Assembly: GCA_020002185.1 (NCBI GenBank)
Contig: CM034534.1
Location: forward strand, 69,355,946 to 69,419,945
Length of the DNA: 64,000 nt
Direction: 5' to 3'
From: Paraescarpia echinospica
Lineage: Eukaryota; Annelida; Polychaeta; Sabellida; Siboglinidae
The notes beneath the pieces were generated by a model. The model had not been told where the DNA came from. It made no database searches and was given only the letters and a program-made list of their open reading frames with translations. Shown in pieces: positions 62,278 to 64,000 of this stretch (position 1 is its first letter; each line of letters opens with the position of its first letter). The translations under genes and the position numbers were made by a program.

Positions 62278-63486
62278 GTAGGTTGCCATGACAACACAAC
62301 ATAGGGAAACCATATTGTTCACATTAGTTTGCCAGGTGTAAAAAAGCATAGCATTACAGAGTGGTGGATGACGGGTTGTTGTCACCACGTTTCGCAAAAA
62401 AATCACATCAGTAATCCTGCCTAATGTTAACACTATTGTGGATATCATAATCCGGCAACGTAGTGGGTGGTCTTTGTAGACCTGTCACTCCACAGATTGC
62501 ATTAAATTGCCCTTTTTGATTGTTCTTATAAGAATGTAAGTACACTGTAGATGGATAACTTGGACAAAATGTTGTTAACAGACTTTGTAACCTTTCAGTA
62601 GCATCGAGTCTTCTTTGTAAGAATTGTTGGACACTTACATTTATACACAACTTCTGCCAGAAGGAAATGAGGGAAACTGTCCACTATGTTTTCAGCCGTG
62701 CGTCATTCATCGGTCCTCTGAAGAAGTTGTATATTACTCTCGGGCATAGTCCATCAAAATACCGCTGCATTGTTTGAATCCCATGGTAGACAGTGCACAG
62801 CATTCAATTGTGGATAGCCAAGATGGTGGATCACCTTGACTACTGGACACCAAATAAGGGCAATGATTTGCGACTAATTGACCCAATGACTCTTTCTATA
62901 TGTACAATTAAGATATAGTCAATGCAATAGTACAAGTGTTTTAAATAATGCAATTATTGTTCTGATAGTTTTTTAGAAAATAAGTTACCCCAAAATAAAA
63001 GTGATTGGAATAGTTGACCGTTAAAGGATATGAACCTGTGACCATGATGATAGTTGACCATTGAAGGATATGAACCTGTGACCACGATGATTGTTGACCA
63101 TTAAAGGATATGAACAGCTAGTTAACAAACAATCACTGGACTCATTTAGAAAGCATCTCCTCTCCATGCCTGCCTAAAGTAATCTACGCCCACGAAGCTA
63201 TAGGCACACCGACTGTAGGGTCTTCTAATTTGTCTAAACTTCACAAAATAAGCAATAGACCTAAGCCAGCGCTAACCTGTGACCAAGATGGTATCGTTTG
63301 CAATTATGATTTATTTCGGTGTGTTAAAGTCAATATATTCAGAGTTTATTGTTTTGAAAACAGTTTTTTTTTACTAAATTTCGTTTTTGTTACAATCACA
63401 AGTCCCCATGCTCTCTTTGGAGTGACAAAAATATCACCAAATCACGGAGTCTGGGTAATCGAGGCTATGTGTTGTTGTGTCTGCAG
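62278..63486 (+). other. SLC39A13: Intron 7 (1,209 bp)
   Basis: Donor GTAGGT, acceptor CTGCAG. Contains a short 40-bp tandem repeat at 63010-63117. No other feature recognised. Confidence 0.85.
63010..63117. repeat. 40-bp tandem repeat, about 2.7 copies
   Basis: Unit ATAGTTGACCATTAAAGGAT, ATGAACCTGTGACCATGATG. Confidence 0.88.
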
Positions 63487-63586
63487 GTAACCGGACCGCG
63501 TGGATCCTGCCCTTCACTGCCGGGGGGTTCATTTACATCGCCCTTGTCTCTGTGGTACCTGAGCTTCTCAAGGAGAATAACTGGAA
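63487..63586 (+). CDS. SLC39A13: ZIP13-like exon 8: TM7
   Basis: Acceptor CTGCAG ending at 63486; donor AA|GTAGGT at 63587, phase 2. Completes Gly370 and encodes residues 371-402. Contains the ZIP13-type segment [20 protein letters not shown] followed by ELLKENNW. Reading past the donor meets TAG at once, so a further exon carrying TM8 is required and lies outside the window. Confidence 0.9.
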
Positions 63587-64000
63587 GTAGGTAGTTGGCT
63601 GCAGGCTCTTAGCCACGATTGTGAAATTTTCCAATTTACCTGTTGTAATGTTTTATTTACCCTTTGTGCTCATGAAAAACCTTGTTATATATGCATTGGT
63701 CATTGGTGGCGGAACATGGCGAATATTAAAAAGGATGAGGCTCTCCGAAAACCTCCAATTGCATGGGGGTGCAGTTGCAAAAAAGTGTTTTTCTAAGCAT
63801 AACGGGTAAATAAAAAAATTACAACAGGTAAATTTGAAAATTTCACATTTTGAGGGTTCTTAGAACCTTGTTTTGACCTTGTTATTGGGAAAACAAACCA
63901 GGGCATGGTCCATCACAAGATCATGGTATCTAACAAATAAAAATCCTGTTATCCAACGACCAAAAGACCCTTTAGTTAAAGAAACGTGATTTTACCAAAA
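63587..64000 (+). other. SLC39A13: Start of intron 8, cut by the window edge
   Basis: Begins GTAGGT after exon 8. Contains a foldback element at 63620-63847. The next exon is not in the window. Confidence 0.8.
63620..63847. mobile_element. Small foldback MITE (228 bp)
   Basis: Arms 63620-63662 and 63804-63847 are inverted copies (landmark TTTACCTGTTGTAAT) with about three differences. Weaker similarity extends outward. No coding sequence. Confidence 0.72.

Overview
The window is eukaryotic genomic DNA, AT-rich and repeat-rich. It carries most of one spliced gene on the + strand, a ZIP-family zinc transporter of the LIV-1 type whose closest match I recognise is SLC39A13 (ZIP13). Eight coding exons (3518-3866, 38192-38296, 45997-46112, 55502-55765, 56256-56345, 57731-57844, 62208-62277, 63487-63586) join in frame across GT-AG introns. 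They give about 402 codons: signal peptide, His-rich ectodomain, TM1-TM7, the TM4 DNFTHG signature and the TM5 HELPHE metal site. The last exon (TM8, stop codon, 3' UTR) lies beyond the right edge. The host is most likely a marine invertebrate, perhaps a mollusc or other lophotrochozoan. That is inferred from the protein, the tRNA-derived SINEs and the minisatellite load, and is not proven.

Layout: 1-3517 is upstream DNA with a dispersed repeat, a SINE and two short upstream ORFs before exon 1. Intron 1 is about 34.3 kb. It holds a hAT relic (4668-5993) with a decayed 8-bp target duplication, a perfect 23-bp hairpin (10714-10760), a long-TIR foldback element (11275-12104), a 23-bp satellite (15540-16835), a 70-bp satellite (18185-19097) and a 146-bp CT tract. 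It also holds a 3.85-kb DNA transposon with about 570-bp TIRs around a broken gene for a PIN/XPG-nuclease-like protein (19485-23331), a 35-bp satellite (25215-27778), 50-bp and 31-bp arrays, and a 412-bp MITE with an 8-bp TSD (35780-36191). Intron 2 has a 40-bp satellite, a SINE with target duplication abutting a 42-bp satellite, and a probable hAT-type MITE. Intron 3 has a 1.4-kb palindrome carrying a tRNA-like segment in each arm, a mariner-like MITE and several microsatellites. Intron 5 has tetranucleotide and 33-bp arrays. Intron 6 is almost entirely a 50-bp satellite (58250-61918) with a higher-order period of about 1.26 kb. Intron 8 has a small foldback element.

No second host protein-coding gene is supported. 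The long ORFs in the window outside the exons are products of stop-free tandem repeats or of the transposon. Tandem arrays sum to roughly 14 kb, about a fifth of the window. I found no convincing new multi-gene system. The items most worth checking are the two long-inverted-repeat elements, the nuclease-like transposon, the tRNA-bearing palindrome, the higher-order satellite in intron 6, and the Cys/His-rich cytosolic loop of the transporter.
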